A stretch of 64,000 nucleotides of DNA from Desmonostoc muscorum LEGE 12446 (lineage in GTDB: Bacteria > Cyanobacteriota > Cyanobacteriia > Cyanobacteriales > Nostocaceae): contig NZ_JADEXS020000001.1 in NCBI RefSeq assembly GCF_015207005.2, forward strand, positions 2,976,001 through 3,040,000, read 5' to 3'. The notes beneath the pieces were generated by a model, which did not search any database, was not told where the DNA came from, and saw only the letters and a list, made by a program, of their open reading frames with translations. Within the stretch, counting starts at the first letter, position 1; each line of letters opens with the position of its first letter. The position numbers and the translations under genes are program-made. Below, piece by piece: positions 8,505-16,397 of this stretch.

Positions 8505-8615
8505 GACGCGATAAATCGCCGTCTCTACAATAATCATTCCTTTGTAGAGACGGCGATTTATCGCGTCTTCGGAATTTAGAATTTTAATCAAAAAATCTTA
8601 ACCAAACCGTATTGG
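8505..8615. mobile_element. Truncated Nezha-like MITE with a 26-bp hairpin
   Basis: A perfect 26-bp inverted repeat (8505-8530 with 8542-8567, core GACGCGATAAATCGCCGTC) is followed by AATTTTAATCAAAAAATC and the terminal repeat TTAACCAAACCGTATTGG, ending at 8615. The same interior and right end occur in the complete 135-bp element at 46612-46746. The left terminal repeat is missing here, so the copy is truncated. It lies between the decayed toxin and the AAA+ gene. Confidence 0.8.
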
Positions 8616-8641
8616 GGAGGAATCAGATAATTAGCTTATGA

Positions 8642-11089
8642 TTAATCCAATCCCCATTCTAATTTCAGAGTTTCCAATTTAGGATTCTTCACACTCATTC
8701 TTTTACACTCTTCCAAAAATTCCTTAACTTGTTCCTCATTAAGACTTAATCCGCCATCTTGCAGATTATTGATGTAACTAATAACATCTGAAGTTGTCAA
8801 AGCTGAACTTATTTCCTCTAAAATAATAGCATTTTTAAGTTCCCGACAAACCAATTCAATGTCAGATGAAGTAAATTTTGCACTTTTGTCAGCTAAAATC
8901 TCAAAATTCACTAGCTGATTCATATCAATTTTTAACAGATAATGTTTGAATAAATCTATTCTTTCTACTCGATCCGGTGGAAAAATAGGAATCTTCCAAT
9001 CCAATCTTCCAGAACGTTTCAAAGCACTATCAATACCACTCAAATAGTTAGTAGCAGCAATGACAATTACATCACTATTTTGCAGATTATTTAATTCTAT
9101 GAGTAATTGGTTGATGGTTGCCTTTTGGTCTGTGTGTGCGTTGTCTTCGTTACGGTTAAACCCAATACTGTCTAACTCATCAATGAATAAAAGCGAAGGA
9201 GCTTTTTTCTTAGCCTGAGCAAAGATATCTCGGATATTTTTTTGACTTTGACCAATCCAAACACTGACAATATCAGCAGGGGAGAACTTAAAGAAATATC
9301 TCCCAGACTCATTAGCAAAGGCATTTGCTAGTAGAGTTTTACCGCATCCTGGTAAACCATAGAAGAGAATTCCGCCAATTGAACCTTTGTATCCTTTAGA
9401 TTGCAGCTTTAGGAGTTTAGTTAGTTTTTCTTTTTCTTCATTTAGCCCTTTAACTTGGCTAAAGTCAAGCTTCAATTCTTTGACGCGATTAGTAATTGGA
9501 TATGCTGGTACTAAACTAGGTTTTTTAGCTGCATATTCAAAAGATGGATAGTCGATAGAATCAAATGATACTGGGACTAATTGGTGATTTTCATAGTCAG
9601 GAGCCATGATTATAACCTGGAAGCGATCGCCATAATATCCAGAAAGCTTATATTCTAATATTTCCTTGGCTTTTTTCAGCTGATAATAGTTGCGTGCGAT
9701 CTCAAAACCGGGAATTACCAACCAAAGGCTTTCTAGTTGATTCGGCCACACTTTTGATTTTCTCAAAACTCTTTTAATTTGATCTAAAAAGAGGTTATTA
9801 TCCTGAAATTCATGATATTGGAGAGTTTCTATTTCAACTACTACCTGATTTTTAACATAAACTTCTATGATTTCACTTTGGTATTCTTCATCGTCATCGG
9901 AGGTATCTTCATCTATTGTTTCTTCATCTCTGGAAGTCAACTCAACTTCACAGCCAATCTGAGATAATTCATATCCTAGACTCTCTAAAGTTTTAATAGC
10001 AAAATACTTAAGATAGATATATTCTTTACTTTCCTGTTGCCACTTTAGACTATAAAAATGTTCACATTTCATCTTTAAGAATAACTGTGATTCAGCTTGT
10101 ATTTGAGCTTTTTGTAATTCTAGAAAATAATCTCCTAAAGATGCATCATCTTCCTCTATTTGATAAGATGGAAGTTCTAGTAGTAGACGGAAATGGGCGT
10201 ATATTTCTTCTTTGTATTCAATAGACGCTTCATTTGGGTATTTACATCTGAGAGTAAAAGTAAAAGGAATTTTGTGGGCAACTCTATCTACTAAGTATCC
10301 GAAAGCATCTTCTTGCTGATGCGCTTGAATTTCTAATAGGGATGGACAATGAAATATAATAAAGAATTGTTCAGAATTATATTTATTTGCATATAATGAT
10401 ATCTGTTCAAACTGTTGGTCAAATTTTTCCGAATCAAGTAATTCTAAACCAGTGTTACCAAGGATGATGCTGTCCATAGTTGAGCGAGAAAACTGAAAAA
10501 TATTAGCATCGGTGACAGAATTTTCTTGTTCATTTTCACAGTCTTCATCTGAAGCCAGACTGGTAGCAATTTTCCGGTGAGCATTTTTCGGTATACTATT
10601 ACTACCTCCATATTGATACTTTCTAATTAATTCATAATTAAATATTTTGACAACAATATCACAAAAGAAATCATCTACTTGTGGAATCAAAAAAATACCC
10701 ACTGGCTGGTGAGAATCTAAACACGCTTGGAATCTTTCATATTCTTCATCAGAGCCAAAATCAAATAAATAGTAGAAAAAATCATGCTTGACTGTAATTT
10801 CCTCTCTGAGTTTGGCTGAAATTAATTGAGAATCATTTACTTGATTTATTGGCTCTACACCTTTAACAGCAATAGCTATTTTTGTATCTAAGGGAATATG
10901 CAAATCTAATACAGGATTTGCAGAAAGCCCCAGTTCATCAAGAGCAGTATTAAAATCATTGACGAATGATTGGCTTCTACGCTGGTAGCCAAACTGTTCT
11001 ATGATAGTTTTGACTCGTAGGCTTTTTTTGGTTTTACCAGTTCTCTGAAGTTCATTTTTAATCGAACGTAAGTAGGCTGTATATGACAT
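8642..11089 (-). CDS. Large AAA+ ATPase with uncharacterised N-terminal region
   Basis: The product has 815 residues from the ATG at 11089, which has AGGA six bases upstream; the frame also extends 17 codons further to a TTG. Residues about 540-790 are a classical AAA domain of the FtsH/Cdc48/Vps4 class. It contains Walker A GLPGCGKT (578-585), a pore-loop-like VWIGQS, Walker B LLFIDELD (633-640), sensor 1 AATNYL and an arginine-finger region KRSGRLD. The first 540 residues match no family I recognise. A very acidic stretch (TSRDEETIDEDTSDDDEE) precedes VYVKNQVVVEIETLQYHE, which faintly recalls a restriction-like fold, but that is only a suggestion. It probably remodels or unfolds a protein. 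It stands alone on its strand within an accessory region, and a role in defence or stress is possible but unproven. Confidence 0.82.
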   Translation of the reverse strand: MSYTAYLRSIKNELQRTGKTKKSLRVKTIIEQFGYQRRSQSFVNDFNTALDELGLSANPVLDLHIPLDTKIAIAVKGVEPINQVNDSQLISAKLREEITVKHDFFYYLFDFGSDEEYERFQACLDSHQPVGIFLIPQVDDFFCDIVVKIFNYELIRKYQYGGSNSIPKNAHRKIATSLASDEDCENEQENSVTDANIFQFSRSTMDSIILGNTGLELLDSEKFDQQFEQISLYANKYNSEQFFIIFHCPSLLEIQAHQQEDAFGYLVDRVAHKIPFTFTLRCKYPNEASIEYKEEIYAHFRLLLELPSYQIEEDDASLGDYFLELQKAQIQAESQLFLKMKCEHFYSLKWQQESKEYIYLKYFAIKTLESLGYELSQIGCEVELTSRDEETIDEDTSDDDEEYQSEIIEVYVKNQVVVEIETLQYHEFQDNNLFLDQIKRVLRKSKVWPNQLESLWLVIPGFEIARNYYQLKKAKEILEYKLSGYYGDRFQVIIMAPDYENHQLVPVSFDSIDYPSFEYAAKKPSLVPAYPITNRVKELKLDFSQVKGLNEEKEKLTKLLKLQSKGYKGSIGGILFYGLPGCGKTLLANAFANESGRYFFKFSPADIVSVWIGQSQKNIRDIFAQAKKKAPSLLFIDELDSIGFNRNEDNAHTDQKATINQLLIELNNLQNSDVIVIAATNYLSGIDSALKRSGRLDWKIPIFPPDRVERIDLFKHYLLKIDMNQLVNFEILADKSAKFTSSDIELVCRELKNAIILEEISSALTTSDVISYINNLQDGGLSLNEEQVKEFLEECKRMSVKNPKLETLKLEWGLD

Positions 11090-11377
11090 TTTGTATCCTA
11101 TTGCTTGAGTAGGGTTAATTAGCATCCCCAAGGAAACCAAATATATAGTTCCCTAAGTTACATAGCAGCTAACTCATACAAACGATGTCTCTTGACCTGA
11201 CGCTTTGCATCTATGCTTTCCAAAAATAGAGACTTATTATATCTATTGCAAAACTCTTTATTTTCAAGGCAGGTCTATTGAATAAGGTTAAATATTTTTT
11301 TACAGCAGTACGAAAAATAATCATGCACGAATCATCGCTACAGCCTGGTTAGTGCAGGATTAAACGGAGGTTCAACA

Positions 11378-12286
11378 GTGTTTGAAATCAACAGGCGGCA
11401 AAGTAACCCCAGGTGGAACATTACAGAAGATTTGGCTGGGTATATGTTCATGATGCCTACCATTTTGGTTTTAGGAACTTTTGTAGTCTTACCCATTCTT
11501 TTTGCCGTTTTTCTTTCTCTGCAAAAAGTTCAACTTCTGGGCGGTATTCAGTACGAGTTCATTGGTTTTCGCAACTTCACGCGATTAGTTGAAGATGAAC
11601 GGGTTTGGGTTGCTTTGAGAAACACCGCCGAATATGTAGCCATTGTTGTGCCAACTCAAACAGTCCTAGCTTTGATTTTGGCGGTAACTCTCAATTCTGG
11701 AATTCGCGGTAAAAACTGGTGGCGCATCCTCTACTTTTTGCCCACAGTCACTTCTTCAGCAGTGCTGACGCTGATTTTCATGTGGATTTATAACACCGAT
11801 GGGCTACTAAACGATTTTCTGGCTTTTGTGGGGCTACCTACTTATAACTGGTTGGGTGACCCAGCAGTTGCCCTCAAAGGCATTATGATTATGAACATTT
11901 GGTCAACTGCGCCGTTTTTCATGGTGATTTACCTGGCGGCTTTGCAAGATATCCCCCAAACAGTTTATGAAGCCGCCGAACTCGATGGCGCCAATGGGTG
12001 GCAGCAATTTATTTACATTACTGTTCCTTTACTCAAGCCTGTAACCTTCTTCGTGGTAGCGATGGGGGTGATTGGCACTTTTCAATTGTTTGACCAATCT
12101 TACATTTTCTCTGGGGGTACTGGCGGGCCAAATAACGCTACTTTAACTGTGGTGCTACTAGTTTACCAAGCTGTGTTTCGGAATTTACAGATGGGATATG
12201 CTGCTGCGATCGCCTTTTTATTAGCAGCAGTCATCATTGCCCTTACTATAGTTGGGCGGCGACTTTTTGGAGGCGAACAGATTTGA
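11378..12286 (+). CDS. ABC sugar transporter permease, MalF/UgpA type
   Basis: This is a 302-residue membrane protein with six apparent helices. The cytoplasmic EAA loop (EAAELDGANGWQQFIYITVPLLKP) is the contact site for the ATPase in binding-protein-dependent importers. The start is GTG at 11378, with GGAGG 8 bases upstream. The stop overlaps the next permease's start by 4 bp (TTGA), so the two are translationally coupled. The fold and order (MalF-like then MalG-like) fit carbohydrate importers of the CUT1 class. The binding protein is probably that at 3343; the energising ATPase must be encoded elsewhere. Confidence 0.93.
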   Translation: MFEINRRQSNPRWNITEDLAGYMFMMPTILVLGTFVVLPILFAVFLSLQKVQLLGGIQYEFIGFRNFTRLVEDERVWVALRNTAEYVAIVVPTQTVLALILAVTLNSGIRGKNWWRILYFLPTVTSSAVLTLIFMWIYNTDGLLNDFLAFVGLPTYNWLGDPAVALKGIMIMNIWSTAPFFMVIYLAALQDIPQTVYEAAELDGANGWQQFIYITVPLLKPVTFFVVAMGVIGTFQLFDQSYIFSGGTGGPNNATLTVVLLVYQAVFRNLQMGYAAAIAFLLAAVIIALTIVGRRLFGGEQI

Positions 12287-13119
12287 CTAGAATTTCTGGC
12301 TTGTCTTGGTCCAAAGTCCTGTTATATATCTTGCTGACACTCTATGCCCTCATTACCCTCATTCCCTTTCTCTGGGCACTTTCAGCATCATTTAAACCGC
12401 TAGCAGAAATTGTCAGCGGCGAACCCAACTTTTTTCCCAAAAATTTCACTCTCGACAACTACAAGCAAATATTTTTACAAGAACCGCTATTTTGGCGGTG
12501 GGTGTTTAACAGCGTGGTGATTGCCCTCAGTGTCACGGTTTTAAACTTGTTGTTAAATTCAATGGCGGGTTATGCCTTAGCCAGACTACGCTTTGTCGGC
12601 AAACGCTTTTGGTTCTTTCTAATCTTGGCAGTACTGGCAGTACCAGCCCAAATTACCTTAATTCCCACATTTTTGATTTTAAAGGCGATCGGCTGGCTAA
12701 ATTCCTACCAAGGGATGATTGTCCCCAGCATGGTTAATGCCACTTTCATCTTTATGATGCGACAGTTTTTCGTGAATTTTCCTAAAGAATTAGAAGAAGC
12801 AGGTCAACTTGATGGCTTAAATACCTTTGGAATTTTCCGGCATATTGTTTTACCTTTAGCAAAACCAGCACTAGCAGCCCAGGCAGTTTTTGTGTTCATG
12901 GGAAGCTGGAATAATTTCTTGCTGCCTATAGTTATCCTATTTGACCCAGAAATGTTTACCCTACCCTTGGGGCTAAACACCTTCAAAGGTCAATATATCA
13001 GCTATTGGAACTACATTATGGCAGCGTCAATGGTATTTACCCTGCCAGCTTTAAGTATCTATGCCTTCTTTAACCGCTACTTCATCCAAAGCGTTACATT
13101 TACTGGCGGGAAAGGTTAA
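12283..13119 (+). CDS. ABC sugar transporter permease, MalG/UgpE type
   Basis: This is a 278-residue inner-membrane protein with six helices and an EAA loop (EEAGQLDGLNTFGIFRHIVLPLAKP). The start is TTG at 12283 inside the previous gene's stop, with GGAGG upstream within that gene's last codons. The N-terminal helix LLYILLTLYALITLIPFLWALSAS and the segment FKPLAEI are typical of CUT1 permeases. It would form a heterodimer with the preceding permease. The gene is followed after 40 bp by the second 21-bp repeat array. Confidence 0.93.
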   Translation: MTRISGLSWSKVLLYILLTLYALITLIPFLWALSASFKPLAEIVSGEPNFFPKNFTLDNYKQIFLQEPLFWRWVFNSVVIALSVTVLNLLLNSMAGYALARLRFVGKRFWFFLILAVLAVPAQITLIPTFLILKAIGWLNSYQGMIVPSMVNATFIFMMRQFFVNFPKELEEAGQLDGLNTFGIFRHIVLPLAKPALAAQAVFVFMGSWNNFLLPIVILFDPEMFTLPLGLNTFKGQYISYWNYIMAASMVFTLPALSIYAFFNRYFIQSVTFTGGKG

Positions 13120-13159
13120 CTGTCATTTGTTCTTTGCCATTTGTCAAAATTAAAACTCT

Positions 13160-13426
13160 AAGCTCAAAGGTTCATTAACGAAGCTCAAAGGCTCATCGCC
13201 GAAGCTCAAAGGTTCATTAACGAAGCTCAGAGGTTCATTAACGAAGCTCAAAGGTTCATCGCCGAAGCTTAGAGGTTCATTAACGAAGCTCAGAGGTTCA
13301 TTAACGAAGCTCAAAGGTTCATTGCCGAAGCTCAGAGGTTCATTAACGAAGCTCAAAGGTTCATCGCCGAAGCTTAGAGGTTCATTAACGAAGCTCAAAG
13401 GTTCATCAGCGAAGCTCAGAGGTTCA
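13160..13426. repeat. 21-bp tandem repeat array, 12 units plus a partial one (array 2)
   Basis: Twelve complete 21-bp units occupy 13160-13411 and a 15-bp partial unit ends at 13426. Units read AAGCTCAAAGGTTCA (or CAGAGG, TAGAGG) followed by a dimorphic core, TCGCCG or TTAACG. Aligned to array 1 at 2998, the units agree at about 15 of 21 positions and share the same two core types. The GTTC/GAAG flanks can pair around the core. Open frames across the array are a consequence of the period, not genes. Confidence 0.93.
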
Positions 13427-13497
13427 AATTTCACTATCAAAAGCTCAAGAATCATTAACTTGTTGAATTCAATTAACTCTTTTACTGCTACAACACT

Positions 13498-13556
13498 TCC
13501 CCTGCTCCCTCATCTCCCTCATCCCCCCACTCCCCACTCCCCACTCCCCATTCCCC
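13498..13556. repeat. Short tandem repeats (CTCCCTCAT and CCCCACT types)
   Basis: A C-rich run is made of CTCCCTCAT units followed by CCCCACT/CCCCATT heptamers. It is typical STRR sequence of heterocystous cyanobacteria. It fills the gap between array 2 and the next gene together with AT-rich sequence, and no gene or RNA is seen in 13427-13644. Confidence 0.85.
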
Positions 13557-13644
13557 AAAACCGTATTTTGTGCAACAAATTGCACTCCTAACGTGATATT
13601 GGTATTACAGCGACTCAATCTCTATCTATCAGTTAACAAGCATT

Positions 13645-13890
13645 ATGGGTTTTGCAAACCTATCGATCGCAGAGATAGCAGCCGACTACAGCATTCCTGT
13701 AGAAAAATTGTTTTCTCTGGACAACCAACTCTTAATTGCCGACAAACACCAAAAGAGCCGTTTGGCGTTAGAGGATGCAAAGGCAATTATTTTCCGAATA
13801 TCGTCTGATACACGCCCAAAGGGTTGGCGAATCGGTGGGTGGTACCGAAGTCACCTCAAGGGCTATCTCACGCTTTGGATACGAGATTGA
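13645..13890 (+). CDS. Small hypothetical protein with IF2-N/HTH-like N-terminus
   Basis: The product has 81 residues. The first 50 (GFANLSIAEIAADYSIPVEKLF and RLALEDAKAII) form a predicted helix-turn-helix-like unit similar to the N-terminal domain of IF-2. From memory, this short protein is conserved in cyanobacteria close to photosynthetic electron-transport genes. After DAKAIIFRIS the sequence (SDTRPKGWRIGGWYRSHLKGYLTLW) looks unlike the acidic, helical start, so the C-terminus may have been altered by a frameshift or fused to non-coding sequence. It lies 48 bp before psbV on the same strand. Confidence 0.6.
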   Translation: MGFANLSIAEIAADYSIPVEKLFSLDNQLLIADKHQKSRLALEDAKAIIFRISSDTRPKGWRIGGWYRSHLKGYLTLWIRD

Positions 13891-13938
13891 GCATCGCTTT
13901 ATTAGCTGTGTTGAGCGTCAAAATCTTTAAGGGGAAAC

Positions 13939-14430
13939 ATGTTTAGAAGACTAATTGGCGTTGTTGTGGCTACTTTTCTACTCACGTTTGGGTTGATTGT
14001 CGGTAACGCGACAGCAGTGGAACTGGACAAAGCTACCCGAACAGTGCCATTAAACGATCAGGGTGATACTGTCGTACTTAGCCTCAAACAAGTCAAAGAA
14101 GGCAAACGCTTATTTGCTTACGCTTGTGCCCAATGTCATGTTGGCGGCGTTACCAAAACTAACCAGAACGTGGGACTAGAACCAGAAGCTCTGGCATTGG
14201 CAACACCAAACCGTAATAACATTGAAGGCTTGGTGGATTACATGAAAAATCCCACTACTTACGACGGGGTAGAGGAAATTTCCGAATTACACCCCAGCAC
14301 TAAGAGCGCAGATATTTTCACAGAAATGAGAAATCTGACCGATGATGATTTAGTAGCGATCGCTGGCCATATTCTCCTACAACCCAAAGTTGTTGGCACT
14401 AAGTGGGGAGGCGGAAAAATCTATTACTAA
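13939..14430 (+). CDS. psbV: Photosystem II cytochrome c-550 (PsbV)
   Basis: The product is a 163-residue precursor with a Sec signal peptide (residues 1-26, ending NATA) and a mature protein beginning VELDKATRTVPLN. The haem c attachment site CAQCH is at residues 63-67. The second axial ligand is His118 (His92 of the mature protein) in EISELHPS. The C-terminus ends GGGKIYY. It is an extrinsic lumenal subunit that stabilises the Mn4CaO5 cluster of photosystem II. A GGGG run lies just upstream of the ATG. Proximity to petE is, as I recall, a conserved arrangement in Nostoc/Anabaena. Confidence 0.97.
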   Translation: MFRRLIGVVVATFLLTFGLIVGNATAVELDKATRTVPLNDQGDTVVLSLKQVKEGKRLFAYACAQCHVGGVTKTNQNVGLEPEALALATPNRNNIEGLVDYMKNPTTYDGVEEISELHPSTKSADIFTEMRNLTDDDLVAIAGHILLQPKVVGTKWGGGKIYY

Positions 14431-14617
14431 ATCCTGGAATTAGCACTTAGTGCTGAATCTTTGGGATTGGGTATTGGGTATTGGGCATAGAGTATTGGGT
14501 TTTGAACGGATGGGGTAAACAAAGCAAACTATTCTTCACTCCTAACTCATAACTCCTAACGCCCAGTCCCCAATCCCCAGTCCCTTGTTTTCATCCCAAA
14601 AACATCAGAGCTATAGG
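14431..14617. repeat. STRR-rich spacer after psbV
   Basis: The spacer contains a small hairpin AGCACTTAGTGCT (14441-14453), then repeated GGGTATT/GGGCATA units (14465-14495) and CCCCAGT/CCCCAAT heptamers (14562-14584). No coding sequence is seen. The hairpin could mark the psbV 3' end, but it lacks a T-run. Confidence 0.6.
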
Positions 14618-14721
14618 ACAATACACTTGGGTTAAGGGTTGTTGGCGTAGAATATTGGTCTTGAAGACGCGATGAATCGCGTCTCTACATGAGGGTTTTG
14701 GGCTTAACTCAACAGTATTGA
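14618..14721. mobile_element. Nezha-like MITE (104 bp) with 8-bp target duplication
   Basis: The terminal repeats CAATACACTTGGGTTAAG and CTTAACTCAACAGTATTG are imperfect inverted copies (15 of 18). An 8-bp direct repeat GCTATAGG flanks the element (14610-14617 and 14722-14729). The interior contains the hairpin GACGCGATGAATCGCGTC (14666-14683), related to the interior of the 135-bp element at 46612. It is non-coding and must depend on a transposase encoded elsewhere. It lies in the psbV-petE spacer. Confidence 0.82.
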
Positions 14722-14729
14722 GCTATAGG

Positions 14730-15045
14730 ACTCATATTTGATGTTTAGAAAGCTAAGTACACCTTTATTCCTTCTTCCCAGTCCCCAGTCCCCAATCCCC
14801 AGTCCCTTACCTCTACGAGTGATTCTCCAAATCAAATCGGATTGCTATACCCTTCTTAGCATTTAACTTAATTCACATACTTTTTGTGGTATGTCAGTCT
14901 AGCATCTACAGCAGATTGCACAGCTTTTTGTTATATTTTCCTGGCGATTCTTAAAAAAAAATTGTATCTACGACATATTGTCATACTTTGGCGTTGATTT
15001 TATTTAAAATGAGAAAGGAAAAAAATGTTTGTTTAGGAGAGAGTC
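14730..15045 (+). promoter_or_regulatory. petE upstream region
   Basis: This is the spacer that must carry the plastocyanin promoter. It includes another CCCCAGT/CCCCAAT heptamer run (14777-14806), then about 230 bp of AT-rich sequence. AGGAGAGAG lies 3-11 bases before the petE ATG as a strong ribosome site. A specific operator could not be assigned. In cyanobacteria petE is copper-induced, through the BlaI-type repressor PetR and protease PetP in the strains studied. Confidence 0.5.
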
Positions 15046-15462
15046 ATGAAATTGATCTCGGCAAGCTGGCGACGGCTGAGTTTGGCTGTGTTGACAATTG
15101 TTTTAGTTGTTAGCAGCTTCGCTGTTTTTACTCCCAGCGCTGCGGCTGAAACATACCAGGTGAAACTTGGTAGCGATAAAGGAATGCTGGCATTTCAACC
15201 GAAAAAATTGACAATTAAAGCAGGTGACACAATTGAGTGGGTGAACAATAAAGTTCCTCCCCATAATGTTGTGTTTGATCCCGCTAAAAACCCAGGCGGA
15301 AACAAGGAATTAGCAGCATCTCTGTCTCATAAGAAGCAGTTGATGAATCCTGGTCAAAAAGTAGCAACTACCTTCCCCGCAGACGCACCTGCCGGTGAAT
15401 ACACCTTCTACTGCGAACCTCACCGTGGTGCTGGCATGGTTGGTACAATCACTGTCGAATAG
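15046..15462 (+). CDS. petE: Plastocyanin
   Basis: The product is a 138-residue precursor with a lumen-targeting signal peptide (residues 1-34, ending PSAAA) and a mature blue-copper protein starting ETYQVKLG. The type 1 copper ligands are His73 (PPHNVVF), Cys123, His126 (YCEPHRGAG) and Met131. It carries electrons from cytochrome b6f to photosystem I. AGGAGAGAG is placed correctly before the ATG. The interchangeable carrier cytochrome c6 is encoded 260 bp downstream on the same strand, so both options for the same step are side by side. Confidence 0.97.
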   Translation: MKLISASWRRLSLAVLTIVLVVSSFAVFTPSAAAETYQVKLGSDKGMLAFQPKKLTIKAGDTIEWVNNKVPPHNVVFDPAKNPGGNKELAASLSHKKQLMNPGQKVATTFPADAPAGEYTFYCEPHRGAGMVGTITVE

Positions 15463-15567
15463 CTAGAAATATCGTCGTTGACACTAGATGATTTTTTCAG
15501 CTTCCCCCAGTAAAATCAGCTCATAAGCAACGCGCTAAACTCCCAGAGTGACCCACACAATGGATAA

Positions 15568-15643
15568 TGGCGGTAACGAGTCATCTGCCCACCGAAGACG
15601 CTAAGCACCGCGTGCTGACGCAGGGGTGAACTCGTTACCGCCA
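15568..15643. repeat. 14-bp inverted repeat between petE and petJ
   Basis: TGGCGGTAACGAGT (15568-15581) and its exact reverse complement (15630-15643) enclose a 48-nt loop with a smaller GC-rich hairpin (AGCACCGCGTGCT). There is no T-run, so it is not a standard terminator. It may be a REP-like element or an mRNA-stabilising structure separating the two carrier genes. Confidence 0.7.
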
Positions 15644-15720
15644 ATTTTGATCAAATTTGACTTAATCAGGGATTGATCGCGTTTATACTCTTCCTGGAGG
15701 CTTGTTGCGAGGAAATTCTC

Positions 15721-16065
15721 TTGAGAATATTTTTATTAATTTTGCTGTTAGCGATCGCCCTATTCAAATTAACACTCATTAGTCCAGCACTAGCTGCCGA
15801 AACGTCCAACGGTGCTAACATTTTCGAGGCTAACTGCGCTTCGTGCCATATCGGTGGCGGTAACATCCTGATTAACCAGAAAACCTTGAAAAAGGAAGCA
15901 CTGTCAAAGTACCTTGAAAATTATGATAGCGACTCGATTCAGGCAATTATCCACCAAGTGCAGAATGGTAAAAATGCCATGCCTGCCTTTAAAGAAAAGT
16001 TAAGTCCTGAGGAAATTTTAGAGGTAGCGGCTTACGTTTTCCAGAATGCAGAACAAGGCTGGTAA
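15721..16065 (+). CDS. petJ: Cytochrome c6 (c-553)
   Basis: I place the start at the TTG of 15721, which has GAGGA seven bases upstream and gives a conventional signal peptide ([14 protein letters not shown] to SPALA). The frame itself extends 16 codons further up to another TTG. The 114-residue product has the haem motif CASCH, the conserved GGGN after it, the axial Met in NGKNAMPAF and the C-terminal GW. It transfers electrons from cytochrome b6f to photosystem I, usually under copper shortage, or feeds the terminal oxidase. An insertion in the middle ([11 protein letters not shown]) departs from the standard KYGMNS-type sequence, so it could be a c6-like paralogue. Confidence 0.88.
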   Translation: MRIFLLILLLAIALFKLTLISPALAAETSNGANIFEANCASCHIGGGNILINQKTLKKEALSKYLENYDSDSIQAIIHQVQNGKNAMPAFKEKLSPEEILEVAAYVFQNAEQGW

Positions 16066-16290
16066 AGTAGCCAAAAGCTAATCGCCTTAGCCAATGAGGG
16101 ACTTTCAAATAACAAAATATCCAATTATAGCAAGGGACTGGGGACTGGGTGAAAAGTCTTTTTGTGTCTAGGTTTTATCATCTGTTAATGTCCTAATCAC
16201 CAAGGCTTTTGCTACAACTCTTGTGGGGTGGGCGTCTCGCCCGCCATATAAACTGGGCTGGCAGGATGCCCACTCCACAATATTGGATAA
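16066..16290. repeat. petJ-tonB spacer with REP-like hairpin
   Basis: This is non-coding. A near-perfect hairpin (TTGTGGGGTGGGC at 16221 with GCCCACTCCACAA ending at 16280, 12 of 13 paired) encloses a loop with its own GGGCG/CGCCC stem. A half-copy of a GGGACTTTCAAA end lies at 16102. Both look like dispersed Nostoc repeats. Confidence 0.6.
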
Positions 16291-16390
16291 GAGACTTCCA
16301 AAGAAAAAAATATTCCACCATAGGGTAGCACAGCTGTGCTACCCGAAAAATGTACAAATAATTTGGGATAATTGATTTTCTGGAAGTCCC
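16291..16390. mobile_element. MITE-like element with a 22-bp perfect palindrome
   Basis: The ends GAGACTTCCAAAG and (inverted) GGGACTTCCAGAA bracket about 100 bp. At its centre, 16323-16344 is a perfect palindrome of GGGTAGCACAG and its complement. No target duplication longer than a few bases is visible. A related end in direct orientation occurs at 16102. Read as a non-autonomous dispersed repeat, it may act as a bidirectional structure between the converging petJ and tonB-like genes. Confidence 0.55.
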
Positions 16391-16397
16391 TAATTTA

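Noticed and set aside
13150..13455. 101-codon minus-strand frame of NEPLSFGDEPLSFV repeats, and a plus-strand frame at 13322
   Set aside because: Same cause as array 1. Both strands are open through the repeat, with no coding signals outside it.
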